Shown here: in pieces, positions 17,381 through 25,319 of the stretch
Numbering within the stretch: the stretch's first letter is position 1
Layout of the letters: each line of letters opens with the position of its first letter
Assembly (NCBI GenBank): GCA_945862125.1
Contig: CAMAYC010000013.1
Location: forward strand, 1-61,183
Origin: Reyranella massiliensis 521
Lineage (GTDB): Bacteria; Pseudomonadota; Alphaproteobacteria; Reyranellales; Reyranellaceae
DNA: 61,183 bases
Direction: 5' to 3'
The notes under the pieces: model-generated
What the model was told of the DNA's origin: nothing
What the model saw: the letters and a program-made list of their open reading frames with translations, nothing else
The model's database searches: none
Program-made: the position numbers and the translations under genes

Positions 17381-18826
17381 TTGCACTACATCAGCACCCG
17401 CCACGGCTCGCAGGGGGAACCCGCGCCGCTCGGCTTCGAGGACATCATGCTCGCCGGCCTTGCCCGCGACGGCGGCCTCTATCTGCCGGCCGAGTGGCCC
17501 CAATTCTCGAGGGCCGAGATCGCGTCCCTCAAGGGGCTCGACTACAACGAGCTCGCGTTCCGCATCATGCGGCCCTTCGTCGGGCATACTTTCGATGATG
17601 CGACCTTCCGCCGCCTGATCGGCGAGGCCTATGCCTCGTTCGAGACGCCTGAGGTGGCACCGCTGAAGCCGCTGGGCGATTCGGGACTGCACCTGATGGA
17701 GCTGTTCCACGGCCCGACCCTCGCCTTCAAGGACGTGGCGCTGCAGCTCCTCGGCCGCATGCTCGACCACACGCTCACCCTCCGCAGCCAGCACGCCACC
17801 ATCGTCGGCGCCACGTCGGGCGACACCGGATCGGCCGCGATCGAGGCGGTGCGCGACCGCAAGACGATCGACATCTTCATGCTGTTCCCCAAGGGGCGCG
17901 TGAGCGAAGTGCAGCGCCGGCAGATGACGACGGTGTCGGCGCCCAACGTGCACAACATCGCGGTGCAGGGGACGTTCGACGATTGCCAGGATCTCGCCAA
18001 GGCCTGCTTCAACGACCTCGCCTTTCGCGATCGCCACGCGCTGACGGCCGTGAACTCGATCAACTTTGCCCGCGTGATGGCGCAGATCGTCTACTACTTC
18101 TGGGCCGCCCTGAAGCTCGGCGCACCCGAGCGACCGGTGGCCTTCACGGTGCCCAGCGGCAACTTCGGGAATGTCTACGCGGGCTACGCCGCCAAACGGA
18201 TGGGCCTGCCAATCTCGCACTTCGTGATCGGTACCAACAGCAACGACATCCTGGCGCGCTTTTTCGACGGTGGCGTCATGACGATGACGGATGTTGTGCC
18301 GACTTACAGCCCGAGCATGGACATCCAGATTTCCAGCAACTTCGAGCGCCTGCTGTTCGATCTCTACGACCGCAACGGCAAGACCCTGGCCGATGCCATG
18401 ACCACCTTCCGCACCACCGGCACGCTCAAGGTCGGGGCGAATGCACTGGCGGGCGTGCGCGCGCTGTTCGATGCCGGCCGCGTCGACGAACCTGGAACCC
18501 TGGCCGCCATCGCCGATTGCCACAGTCGCTTCGGCGAGACCATCGATCCGCATACGGCGATTGGCTATGCCGTGGCCCAGCAGCATCGCCGCGATCCAGC
18601 CATCCCCATGGTCGTGCTGGCGACAGCGCATCCCGCCAAGTTCCCCGACGCTGTCGACAAGGCAACCGGCGTGCGGCCACCCTTGCCGGCACGTCTCGGC
18701 GATCTCCTGGATCGCGCCGAGCGGGTCGACGGTTTGCCCAACGATATCGAGGCGCTGAAGGCCATGATCGACGAACGCCGGGCGATGGCTGCCACATCCG
18801 CGACACGGAGCAAGGTTCGCATATGA
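17381..18826 (+). CDS. thrC: Threonine synthase
   Basis: PLP enzyme that converts O-phosphohomoserine to threonine. The 481-residue product carries HGPTLAFKDVALQLLG with the PLP lysine (near residue 112), the GATSGDTGSAA phosphate-binding loop and SGNFGNVYAGY. I place the start at TTG 17381: GGGAG lies 7 bases upstream at 17369-17373 and the product then begins HYISTRHGS after the initiator, as in relatives; no ATG or GTG in frame fits. The stop overlaps the M16 peptidase start (ATGA). The neighbouring order thrC - M16 peptidase is conserved in many alphaproteobacteria. Confidence 0.94.
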   Translation: MHYISTRHGSQGEPAPLGFEDIMLAGLARDGGLYLPAEWPQFSRAEIASLKGLDYNELAFRIMRPFVGHTFDDATFRRLIGEAYASFETPEVAPLKPLGDSGLHLMELFHGPTLAFKDVALQLLGRMLDHTLTLRSQHATIVGATSGDTGSAAIEAVRDRKTIDIFMLFPKGRVSEVQRRQMTTVSAPNVHNIAVQGTFDDCQDLAKACFNDLAFRDRHALTAVNSINFARVMAQIVYYFWAALKLGAPERPVAFTVPSGNFGNVYAGYAAKRMGLPISHFVIGTNSNDILARFFDGGVMTMTDVVPTYSPSMDIQISSNFERLLFDLYDRNGKTLADAMTTFRTTGTLKVGANALAGVRALFDAGRVDEPGTLAAIADCHSRFGETIDPHTAIGYAVAQQHRRDPAIPMVVLATAHPAKFPDAVDKATGVRPPLPARLGDLLDRAERVDGLPNDIEALKAMIDERRAMAATSATRSKVRI

Positions 18827-20091
18827 GCGAAGTCAAGGTCACCACGCTGGCCAACGGCCTGCGCATCGCGGTCGACGAGATGCCGGAAGTCGAATCGGCT
18901 TCGCTCGGCATCTGGGTTGCCTGCGGCACGCGGCACGAAAGCGCCGAGCTGAACGGCATGGCCCACATGCTGGAGCACATGGCCTTCAAGGGCACGAAGA
19001 CGCGCAGCGCCCGCGGCATCGCCGAGGAGATCGAGAACGTCGGTGGCAGCCTCAACGCCTATACCGGGCGCGAGATCACCGCCTATCACGCGTCGGTGCT
19101 CAAGGAGGACGTGGCGCTGGGCGTCGAGATGGTCTCCGATATCCTGCGCAACTCGGTGTTCGATCCCGACGAGCTGCAGCGTGAGCGCGGCGTCATCCTG
19201 CAGGAGATCGGCCAGGCACTCGACACGCCAGACGACCTGATCTTCGACCAGTTCCAGGAAACCGCGCTACCCGGCCAGCCGCTCGGCCGCCCGGTGCTGG
19301 GTACCGCCGAGTCGGTCGAGGCGATCGGCCGCGACGATCTCTTTGCCTTCCTCGCCCGCCACTACACCGCCTCCAACATGGTGCTGTCGGCGGCGGGCCG
19401 CGTCGAGCACGACCAAATCGTCGATCTCGCCGAGAAGCATTTCGGCTCGGTGCCGCGCACCCCGGCCAACGCCATCGTCCCGACGCCGCTGCGCTATGTC
19501 GGCGGCGACGGGCGCGAGACCCGGGTGCTCGAGCAGGCTCATCTCGTGCTGGGCTGCGAGGGCATCGGCTATCGCGATCCCGACTATTTCGCACTCGCCA
19601 TCTATTCTACTCTGTTCGGCGGCGGCATGTCCTCGCGCCTGTTCCAGCGCATCCGCGAGGAGCGGGGCCTCGTCTACGGCATCCACTGCTTCAACACCGC
19701 CTATGCCGACGGCGGCCTGTTCGGCATCTACGCCGGCACGGGCGAGGACGACCTCGCCGAGCTGGTGCCGGCGGTGTGCGAGGAGTTCCTCGGCGTTGCC
19801 GACACGGTGCACGAGCAGGAACTGATCCGCGCCCGCAACCAGATCAAGGCCGGCACGCTCATGGCCCTTGAATCGAGCGGTGCCCGCTGCGAGCAGGCGG
19901 CCCGCCACCTGATCGTGCACAACCGTCCCATTCCCTACGCCGAGATCGTGGCGCGCATCGAGGCGGTCGACCAGGATGCCGTGCGTCGCGTCGCGCGCCG
20001 CCTGCTTCAGGGCGAACTGACCCTGGCGGCCCTCGGCCCGATCGACGGCCTCGAAGCCCTCGACAAGATCGCCTCAAGACTGGCCGCTTAG
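18823..20091 (+). CDS. M16 family zinc peptidase (processing peptidase-like)
   Basis: A 422-residue M16B peptidase related to the mitochondrial processing peptidase beta subunit. The inverted zinc motif is HMLEH (His48, Glu51, His52) within HMLEHMAFKGT, and the downstream RGVILQEI segment supplies the third ligand. The second half has the FGGGMSSRLFQRIREERGLVY block typical of the family. No signal peptide is visible, so it is probably cytosolic. Natural substrates in bacteria are poorly known. Its start overlaps the thrC stop. Confidence 0.94.
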   Translation: MSEVKVTTLANGLRIAVDEMPEVESASLGIWVACGTRHESAELNGMAHMLEHMAFKGTKTRSARGIAEEIENVGGSLNAYTGREITAYHASVLKEDVALGVEMVSDILRNSVFDPDELQRERGVILQEIGQALDTPDDLIFDQFQETALPGQPLGRPVLGTAESVEAIGRDDLFAFLARHYTASNMVLSAAGRVEHDQIVDLAEKHFGSVPRTPANAIVPTPLRYVGGDGRETRVLEQAHLVLGCEGIGYRDPDYFALAIYSTLFGGGMSSRLFQRIREERGLVYGIHCFNTAYADGGLFGIYAGTGEDDLAELVPAVCEEFLGVADTVHEQELIRARNQIKAGTLMALESSGARCEQAARHLIVHNRPIPYAEIVARIEAVDQDAVRRVARRLLQGELTLAALGPIDGLEALDKIASRLAA

Positions 20092-20108
20092 GTCGGTGCC
20101 TTAATATT

Positions 20109-20132
20109 CCTCTCCCCCGCTAGGGGGAGAGG
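20109..20132. terminator. Palindrome between convergent genes
   Basis: A perfect 10-bp stem (cctctccccc at 20109-20118, gggggagagg at 20123-20132) with loop gcta. It lies between the M16 gene (plus) and the hydroxylase-like gene (minus). The sequence resembles dispersed palindromes common in alphaproteobacterial genomes and may serve as a two-way transcript end, though T-runs are absent. Confidence 0.5.
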
Positions 20133-20146
20133 TATCGAAATAAATT

Positions 20147-21010
20147 CTAATGCTGCTCGTTGCTGCGCGCGGGGGCCGCGGCAGGGACGGGGTTCGTGCT
20201 GCGGGCGCCGCTGATCAGGCCCGCCGTCGCCTGAGGGGCCGGGTTGCGGGGCGGCACGCCGATCGAGGCGCGTTCGACCACCTTCTTCACTTCGGCACTG
20301 CGGCGGATCAGGTTGTAGCGCAGGCCGGTGTAGAGGTTCACGGGGAACGGCATGCGAGCATCGAAGTCGATGATAAGGACCACGCGCGTCTCGTCGGTCT
20401 GGTTCTTTACCCAGTGCTCGCGCGTGTCGTCGAACACCAGCGGCTTGCCTTCTTCCCAGAAGAAGTGGTGGCCGCCGATCTCGATCCAGCATTTCTCCGG
20501 TTCGGACGGCACGATCAGCGGATAGTGGAAGCGCACCACGCCCGCCGCCGAGCCCCGGTGCGGCTCGATTTCGGCGCGGCCGTGCAGGATGCTGAACAGG
20601 GCAGTGTGCACGCCCGGGATCTTGTTGATCGCGGCCATAGTGTCGGGCACTGCCGCCGCGTTTTCCTTCACGTCGTGGCCCATCAGCTTCAGCAGGAAGG
20701 TGCGCCACGCCCGGCCGGCCACGTAGAGGTCGCGCGGATGGACCTCGTGGAGCGCCGGGATTTCCTCGTGATGGCTCAACAGGTAGTCCAGATCCGCCTT
20801 GATCTTGGCGTGGCTCTTCTTGAGTTCGCCCAGGATCGGGAACGACCGCATCGCGTCCTCGCCGGCCAGCGGCAGCTTGGGCATGTTGCGCAGGATCATG
20901 TCCGACATCTTGAGGTTGAAGTCCTCGATCGGCTGCTGCGGCACCCAGATGTGCTTGGTCAGATAGAAGCGGCCCTTTTGTCCGATTCCCTGTGGAGATT
21001 CATTTGCCAT
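20147..21010 (-). CDS. Aspartyl/asparaginyl beta-hydroxylase-like dioxygenase
   Basis: A 287-residue protein of the Asp/Asn beta-hydroxylase family: Fe(II)- and 2-oxoglutarate-dependent oxygenases acting on amino acid side chains or small molecules. The core shows EPHRG (His151), RFHYPLIVP (His162), FDDTREHW (His199) and the oxoglutarate-binding arginine region near Arg209. A tail of about 45 residues rich in Pro, Ala and Ser follows the domain. It lies on the opposite strand between the M16 peptidase and the RimJ-type acetyltransferase, which are adjacent in many relatives, so it looks inserted there. Substrate unknown. Confidence 0.85.
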   Translation of the reverse strand: MANESPQGIGQKGRFYLTKHIWVPQQPIEDFNLKMSDMILRNMPKLPLAGEDAMRSFPILGELKKSHAKIKADLDYLLSHHEEIPALHEVHPRDLYVAGRAWRTFLLKLMGHDVKENAAAVPDTMAAINKIPGVHTALFSILHGRAEIEPHRGSAAGVVRFHYPLIVPSEPEKCWIEIGGHHFFWEEGKPLVFDDTREHWVKNQTDETRVVLIIDFDARMPFPVNLYTGLRYNLIRRSAEVKKVVERASIGVPPRNPAPQATAGLISGARSTNPVPAAAPARSNEQH

Positions 21011-21176
21011 GATCGGGATCCTGATCTCGTGAAATCCAGTACCTAGTTAATACTTCCGATTTGCCCCGCCAATACGGGACAATTGACGCGGTGGCCGCGG
21101 CGGACGGTCTCAATTTCCTACGTCAAGCCTCGGAAAACATGTAACAATTCTAAACCTGCGTTACACTGGCGCCAAG

Positions 21177-21785
21177 ATGTTCCGTTTCGCCGATGTTCCC
21201 CTGTCCCTGTCGGGGATGACCCGGATCTCCGGCCGGCGCGTGTTCCTGCGCGCCCCGAGCATGGACGACTGGGCGGAATGGGCCGAATTGCGGGCCCGCA
21301 GCCGGACCTTTTTGACGCCGTGGGAGCCGACCTGGCCCGAGGATTCGCTGGGACGCGACCATTTTCGCCGCCGGCTGCGCCAGCAGGTGCGTGAATGGCG
21401 GGCAGGCGAGGCCTACGGGCTGTTCGTCTTCACCAACGACAGCCGCCGGCTGGTGGGGGGCATCAACCTCAGCAATGTGCGGCGCGGCGTCGCGCAGGCC
21501 GCGGCAGTCGGCTACTGGATGGGGCAGCCCTACGCCGGCCAGGGACTCATGACCGATGCGCTCCGCGCCTCCCTGCCGTTCGTGTTCGACGAACTGCGGC
21601 TGCACCGCCTCGAGGCGGCCTGCCTGCCGCACAACGAGCCCTCCAAGGGGGTGCTGGCCAAGGTCGGCTTTCACGAGGAGGGCCTCGCGCGGCAGTATCT
21701 GCGCATCAACGGCCAGTGGGCGGACCATCTCCTGTTCGCCCTGCTGCGCGCCGACTACGACCAGCTCCTGAGGACCACCCGGTAG
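21177..21785 (+). CDS. GNAT N-acetyltransferase, RimJ/RimL type
   Basis: A 202-residue acetyl-CoA-dependent acetyltransferase resembling RimJ, which acetylates protein N-termini such as that of ribosomal protein S5. The acetyl-CoA loop region reads YWMGQPYAGQGLMTDAL (residues about 112-128), followed by the HRLEAACLPHNEPSKGVLAKVGF block diagnostic of this branch. It has its own upstream region of 166 bp, divergent from the hydroxylase-like gene. Whether the substrate is S5 or another protein or small molecule is open. Confidence 0.85.
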   Translation: MFRFADVPLSLSGMTRISGRRVFLRAPSMDDWAEWAELRARSRTFLTPWEPTWPEDSLGRDHFRRRLRQQVREWRAGEAYGLFVFTNDSRRLVGGINLSNVRRGVAQAAAVGYWMGQPYAGQGLMTDALRASLPFVFDELRLHRLEAACLPHNEPSKGVLAKVGFHEEGLARQYLRINGQWADHLLFALLRADYDQLLRTTR

Positions 21786-21802
21786 ACGCGCGGGAGACCC
21801 GA

Positions 21803-22672
21803 ATGCGCAATCTCAATCCGACAACCATCACCCAGGCCTTTGCCGACTACGCCCGCAACGCCCCGTCCGAGCGCACGCGGGACCTGATGGTCTCGCTCGC
21901 CACTCACCTCCACAGTTTCGTGCGCGACAACAAGGTCACGCAGGACGAGTGGATGGCGGCGATCGACGTGCTGACCCGTGCCGCCAGGTTCACCGACGAC
22001 AAGCGCAACGAATTCATCCTCCTCTCCGACCTGCTCGGCGTCTCCTCGCTGGTCGACATGGTGAACGCCGCCGACACGGGCACGACCTCGTCGCTGCTGG
22101 GACCGTTCCTCATCGAGGGCGCGCCCGAACTGGCCAACGGCGGCGACATGTGGCGCGGCCAAGAGGGCGAGCCGCTGGTGGTCAGCGGCAAGATCGTCGA
22201 CGAGAAGGGCGCGCCCGCCAAAGGCACGGTGCTGGCGCTCTGGCAGAATGCCGGCAACGGGCTCTATGCCCAGCAGGATTCGAAGCAGGCGCCGACCAAC
22301 TATCACGCGCGCCTGCGCGTTGCCGACGACGGCAGCTTCTCCTTCTCGACCGTTCGCCCCGTCGCCTACCAGGTGCCTTATGACGGCCCGGCGGGCGACA
22401 TGCTGCGCGCGCTCGGTCGCGACGCGTGGCGGCCGGCCCATCTGCACATGATGGTCAATGCGCCAGGCCGCAAGCCGCTGATCACCATGTTCTTCCCCGA
22501 GGATGACAAGCACCTCGACAGCGATGCCGTGTTCGGCGTGCGGGTGCCGCTGGTGCTGCCGTTTGCGAAAGAGACGGTGCGTGCAAAATTGCCGGCCAAC
22601 CTCGCGGCGCGCGAGACGCTGCCGCTGCCGGTGTGGACCGCCCGGCTCGATCTCACCCTTCCCGCGGGCTGA
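21803..22672 (+). CDS. Intradiol ring-cleavage dioxygenase (catechol/hydroxyquinol 1,2-dioxygenase type)
   Basis: A 289-residue Fe(III) dioxygenase that cleaves an aromatic ring between two adjacent hydroxyls. It has the N-terminal helical dimerisation region of catechol dioxygenases (residues 1-100), the GPFLIEGAPE entry to the catalytic domain, and the four expected ligands: Tyr in NGLYAQQD, Tyr in AYQVPYDGP, and both His in PAHLHMMV. The GDMLRALGRDAWRPAHLH block is closest to hydroxyquinol-type enzymes. The ATG at 21803 follows gggaga. Twelve bases downstream begins an ABC transporter ATPase gene, suggesting uptake and cleavage of one aromatic substrate, which I cannot name. Confidence 0.85.
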   Translation: MRNLNPTTITQAFADYARNAPSERTRDLMVSLATHLHSFVRDNKVTQDEWMAAIDVLTRAARFTDDKRNEFILLSDLLGVSSLVDMVNAADTGTTSSLLGPFLIEGAPELANGGDMWRGQEGEPLVVSGKIVDEKGAPAKGTVLALWQNAGNGLYAQQDSKQAPTNYHARLRVADDGSFSFSTVRPVAYQVPYDGPAGDMLRALGRDAWRPAHLHMMVNAPGRKPLITMFFPEDDKHLDSDAVFGVRVPLVLPFAKETVRAKLPANLAARETLPLPVWTARLDLTLPAG

Positions 22673-22684
22673 TCGCCCCGGTTG

Positions 22685-23437
22685 ATGCAGCTCGTCGGTA
22701 TTCGCGGTGTCGCCAAGGTCTTTGCCAACGGCGTGAAAGCGCTGGATGGCGCGTCGCTCGATATCGAGGCCGGCGAATTCCTGAGCGTCCTGGGGCCGTC
22801 CGGATGCGGCAAGTCGACCTTGCTGCGTCTCATCGCAGGCCTCACGCCGCCGAGCGCGGGCACGATCGAATGGCCGTCGGGCAAGCCCGATCTCGGCTTC
22901 GTTTTCCAGGAGCCGACATTGATGCCGTGGGCGACCGCGCTCGCCAATGTCGAGTTGCCGCTCAAGCTCGGCGGCATGGCGCGAAGTGAACGCGAGTCGC
23001 GGGCGGCCGAGGCGCTCGACCACGTCGGTCTCGCCGGCTTCGAGCGCACCTGGCCGCGCGAATTGTCGGGTGGCATGAAGATGCGCGTGTCGATCGCGCG
23101 GGCGCTGGTCACCGGGCCCAAGCTCCTGCTCATGGACGAACCTTTCGCCGCCCTCGACGAGATCACGCGCCGTCGCCTCAACACCGATCTGCTCGAGCTC
23201 TGGCAGCGGACGCGCTTCACCGCGGTGTTCGTCACGCACTCGGTGTTCGAATCGGTGTTCCTGTCGCAGCGTATCGCCGTGATGGGCCCGCGGCCGGGCC
23301 GCGTGCTGTCGGAGCTCGCCATTCCGGTGCCCTATCCGCGTACCGAAGCCTTCGGCACCTCGGCCGAGTACGCCTCCCTCTGCCGGCTGGCCTCGGCGCA
23401 GCTCAGCGAGGCGATGGCGAAGGAGGGGGCGGCATGA
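22685..23437 (+). CDS. ABC transporter ATP-binding protein, NitT/TauT type
   Basis: A 250-residue ABC ATPase that powers import through the permease encoded next. It shows Walker A GPSGCGKST (residues about 38-46), a Q-loop in FVFQEPTLMPW, the signature LSGGMKMRVSIARAL, Walker B LLLMDEPFAALDE and the H-loop in VFVTHSVFE. This arrangement is typical of nitrate/sulfonate/pyrimidine-type uptake systems. TTG at 22682 precedes the ATG directly; the ATG is preferred. Its stop overlaps the permease start (ATGA). Confidence 0.92.
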   Translation: MQLVGIRGVAKVFANGVKALDGASLDIEAGEFLSVLGPSGCGKSTLLRLIAGLTPPSAGTIEWPSGKPDLGFVFQEPTLMPWATALANVELPLKLGGMARSERESRAAEALDHVGLAGFERTWPRELSGGMKMRVSIARALVTGPKLLLMDEPFAALDEITRRRLNTDLLELWQRTRFTAVFVTHSVFESVFLSQRIAVMGPRPGRVLSELAIPVPYPRTEAFGTSAEYASLCRLASAQLSEAMAKEGAA

Positions 23438-24207
23438 ACGCGCGCTTCATTGCGCCGCTCGTCATGGGTCTCGTCATGCTGGTCCTGTGGGAGGCCGTTG
23501 TGCGGCTGGCGGAGATTCCGCCCTATGTTCTGCCGGGCCCGGTCCTGGTCGCGCGCACCCTGGTGGCCGACTGGGGCATGCTCGCGCCGGCGCTGTGGGT
23601 GACGCTCGGGATCACGCTGGAAGCGCTCGCCGCCGCGGTCGTGCTCGGCGTCCTGCTGGCAGTGTTGTTCTCGCTGTCGCGCTGGATCGAGCTGTCGCTG
23701 TTTCCCTACGCCATCATTCTTCAAGTGACGCCGATCGTGGCGATCGCGCCGCTGATCATCGCCTGGGCCAACGACGTCGACCTGTCGCTGCTGATCTGCG
23801 CCTGGCTGGTGGCATTCTTTCCCATCCTCTCCAGCACCATCCTTGGGCTGCGCTCGGTCGACCACAATCTGCTCGCCCTGTTCGAGCTCTACGGCGCCGG
23901 CCGCTGGCGGACGCTGATTCATCTCAGGCTGCCGGCCGCTCTGCCATACTTCTTGGGGGGATTGCGCATCTCCGGCGGGCTGGCGCTGATCGGCGCCGTG
24001 GTGGCGGAATTCGTCGCCGGCACCGGCGGCAATGCCTCGGGGCTCGCCTACCGCATCCTCGAGGCGGGCTATCAGCTCAGGATCCCGCGCATGTTCGCGG
24101 CCCTGGTGCTGATCTCGGCGGCCGGCATCGCGATCTATCTGCTGCTGTCATTGCTGTCGCACCTGCTGCTGCGGCACTGGCACGAAAGCGCACTGAGTGA
24201 AGAATAG
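23434..24207 (+). CDS. ABC transporter permease, NitT/TauT type
   Basis: A 257-residue inner-membrane permease with six predicted helices and a C-terminal binding-protein-dependent transport loop (ELYGAGRWRTLIHLRLPAALP, the EAA motif that docks on the ATPase). Start overlaps the ATPase stop. The solute-binding protein expected for this importer is not encoded in the window, so the substrate cannot be judged; the dioxygenase upstream hints at an aromatic compound. Confidence 0.92.
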   Translation: MNARFIAPLVMGLVMLVLWEAVVRLAEIPPYVLPGPVLVARTLVADWGMLAPALWVTLGITLEALAAAVVLGVLLAVLFSLSRWIELSLFPYAIILQVTPIVAIAPLIIAWANDVDLSLLICAWLVAFFPILSSTILGLRSVDHNLLALFELYGAGRWRTLIHLRLPAALPYFLGGLRISGGLALIGAVVAEFVAGTGGNASGLAYRILEAGYQLRIPRMFAALVLISAAGIAIYLLLSLLSHLLLRHWHESALSEE

Positions 24208-24597
24208 TCGCAAGTTCAGCAGATTTATGTAAATAATTTCGATAAGCTGGTGCTTGGACTGCGCCGGCCCTTTCCATTTCGGCACGACCCCTAGCGGTAC
24301 GCCCGCGGAATAGGCCCTGAGCCCCGGATAGTCCCAAGAACAACCCCCTCTCCACCACACGCCGAATAACAACGTGGGAACAGACACTCAACGACGCTTG
24401 GAAAACAGGCGCGCTGGGGAAGTCTGGCCCAACTTGGGCCACAACATTTGGCCCACTCAGGGGGGGGCATAAGCGGGCTGAAAGCCCGGCGGGATTGGCT
24501 CTTTGGCGTGCGAAGAGCTAAAATTCTCTTGCAAGCTTTCGCCACAATTGCTCGCCAGATGAACTCGCCAATCTGAACAGGAAAAGGGCAGGGCGTC
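24208..24597. other. Gene-free, hairpin-rich gap before the DUF533 gene
   Basis: 390 bp with no recognisable gene. Base composition is less GC-rich than the neighbours. The second half holds three successive short hairpins on the plus strand: tggccc (24425-24430) with gggcca (24436-24441); cgggct (24474-24479) with agcccg (24483-24488); gctctt (24498-24503) with aagagc (24513-24518). Minus-strand open frames of up to 102 codons exist but resemble no family I recognise. It could be a structured leader of the downstream gene, a small RNA gene or a decayed gene. Confidence 0.4.
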
Positions 24598-25314
24598 ATG
24601 CTGGATGCGAAGCGGTTGATGGATCAGTTCCTCGGTGGGCAAGGCGGCCAAGGGGGCGGCCAGGGCGGTGGCGATTTCCTGCGCGGTGCCGGCGGCGGCG
24701 CGCTGGCGGGCGGCCTTGCGGCCCTCGTGCTCGGCACCAAGACCGGCCGCAAGCTGGGCGGTGAGGCGCTGAAGCTGGGCGGCATGGCGGCCGTCGGCGC
24801 GCTTGCCTACAAGGCCTACAGCGACTGGCAGGCCGGCAAGCAGGCAGCACCCTCGACCGCCCAGCCTGCGCCGCAGCCCGTGCCGATGTTGCCGGCGCCG
24901 AGCGGTACGCCGTTCAACCCGTCGAGCGATGCCGGGCAGCAGACGCTGGCCCGTCATCTGTTGCGCGCCATGATCGCCGCGGCCAAGGCTGACGGTCATG
25001 TCGATGCCCAGGAGCAGGCGCGCATCTTCGCCGAAATGGACAAGCTGCCGTTGTCGTCCGACGACAAAGCCTTTGTGATGGATGAGTTGCGCGCCAAGCT
25101 CGATGTCGATGCCGTGGCGGGTGCTGCCGCGACGCCGGAGGAGGCAGCCGAGATCTACGCCGCCTCGCTGCTCTCGATCGACGTCGATAACGTGGCCGAG
25201 CGCGGCTACCTCGCGATGCTGGCGGCGCGGCTGAAACTCGACGATGCGCTGGTGGCCCACCTGCATGGCAACGTCGCCGCCGCGACGGGTAAGAGCGCGC
25301 CGATCGCCGCCTGA
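24598..25314 (+). CDS. DUF533 / TerB-like protein with glycine-rich N-terminus
   Basis: A 238-residue protein. Residues 1-80 are Gly-rich (FLGGQGGQGGGQGGG) and include a hydrophobic segment (GGALAGGLAALVLGTKTGRKLGG); residues about 115-225 form a TerB-like helical domain (LLRAMIAAAKADGHVDAQEQARI) characteristic of the YebE/DUF533 family. These are probably inner-membrane-associated, and no biochemical role is established. A purine-rich site (aaaagggcaggg) precedes the ATG. A second TerB-type protein is encoded at 30374. Confidence 0.85.
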   Translation: MLDAKRLMDQFLGGQGGQGGGQGGGDFLRGAGGGALAGGLAALVLGTKTGRKLGGEALKLGGMAAVGALAYKAYSDWQAGKQAAPSTAQPAPQPVPMLPAPSGTPFNPSSDAGQQTLARHLLRAMIAAAKADGHVDAQEQARIFAEMDKLPLSSDDKAFVMDELRAKLDVDAVAGAAATPEEAAEIYAASLLSIDVDNVAERGYLAMLAARLKLDDALVAHLHGNVAAATGKSAPIAA

Positions 25315-25319
25315 GAGGC

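Noticed and set aside
24148-24599. Minus-strand open frames in the gap before the DUF533 gene as a transposase remnant
   Set aside because: No DDE, HTH or other transposase motif and no inverted terminal repeats or target duplication were seen.
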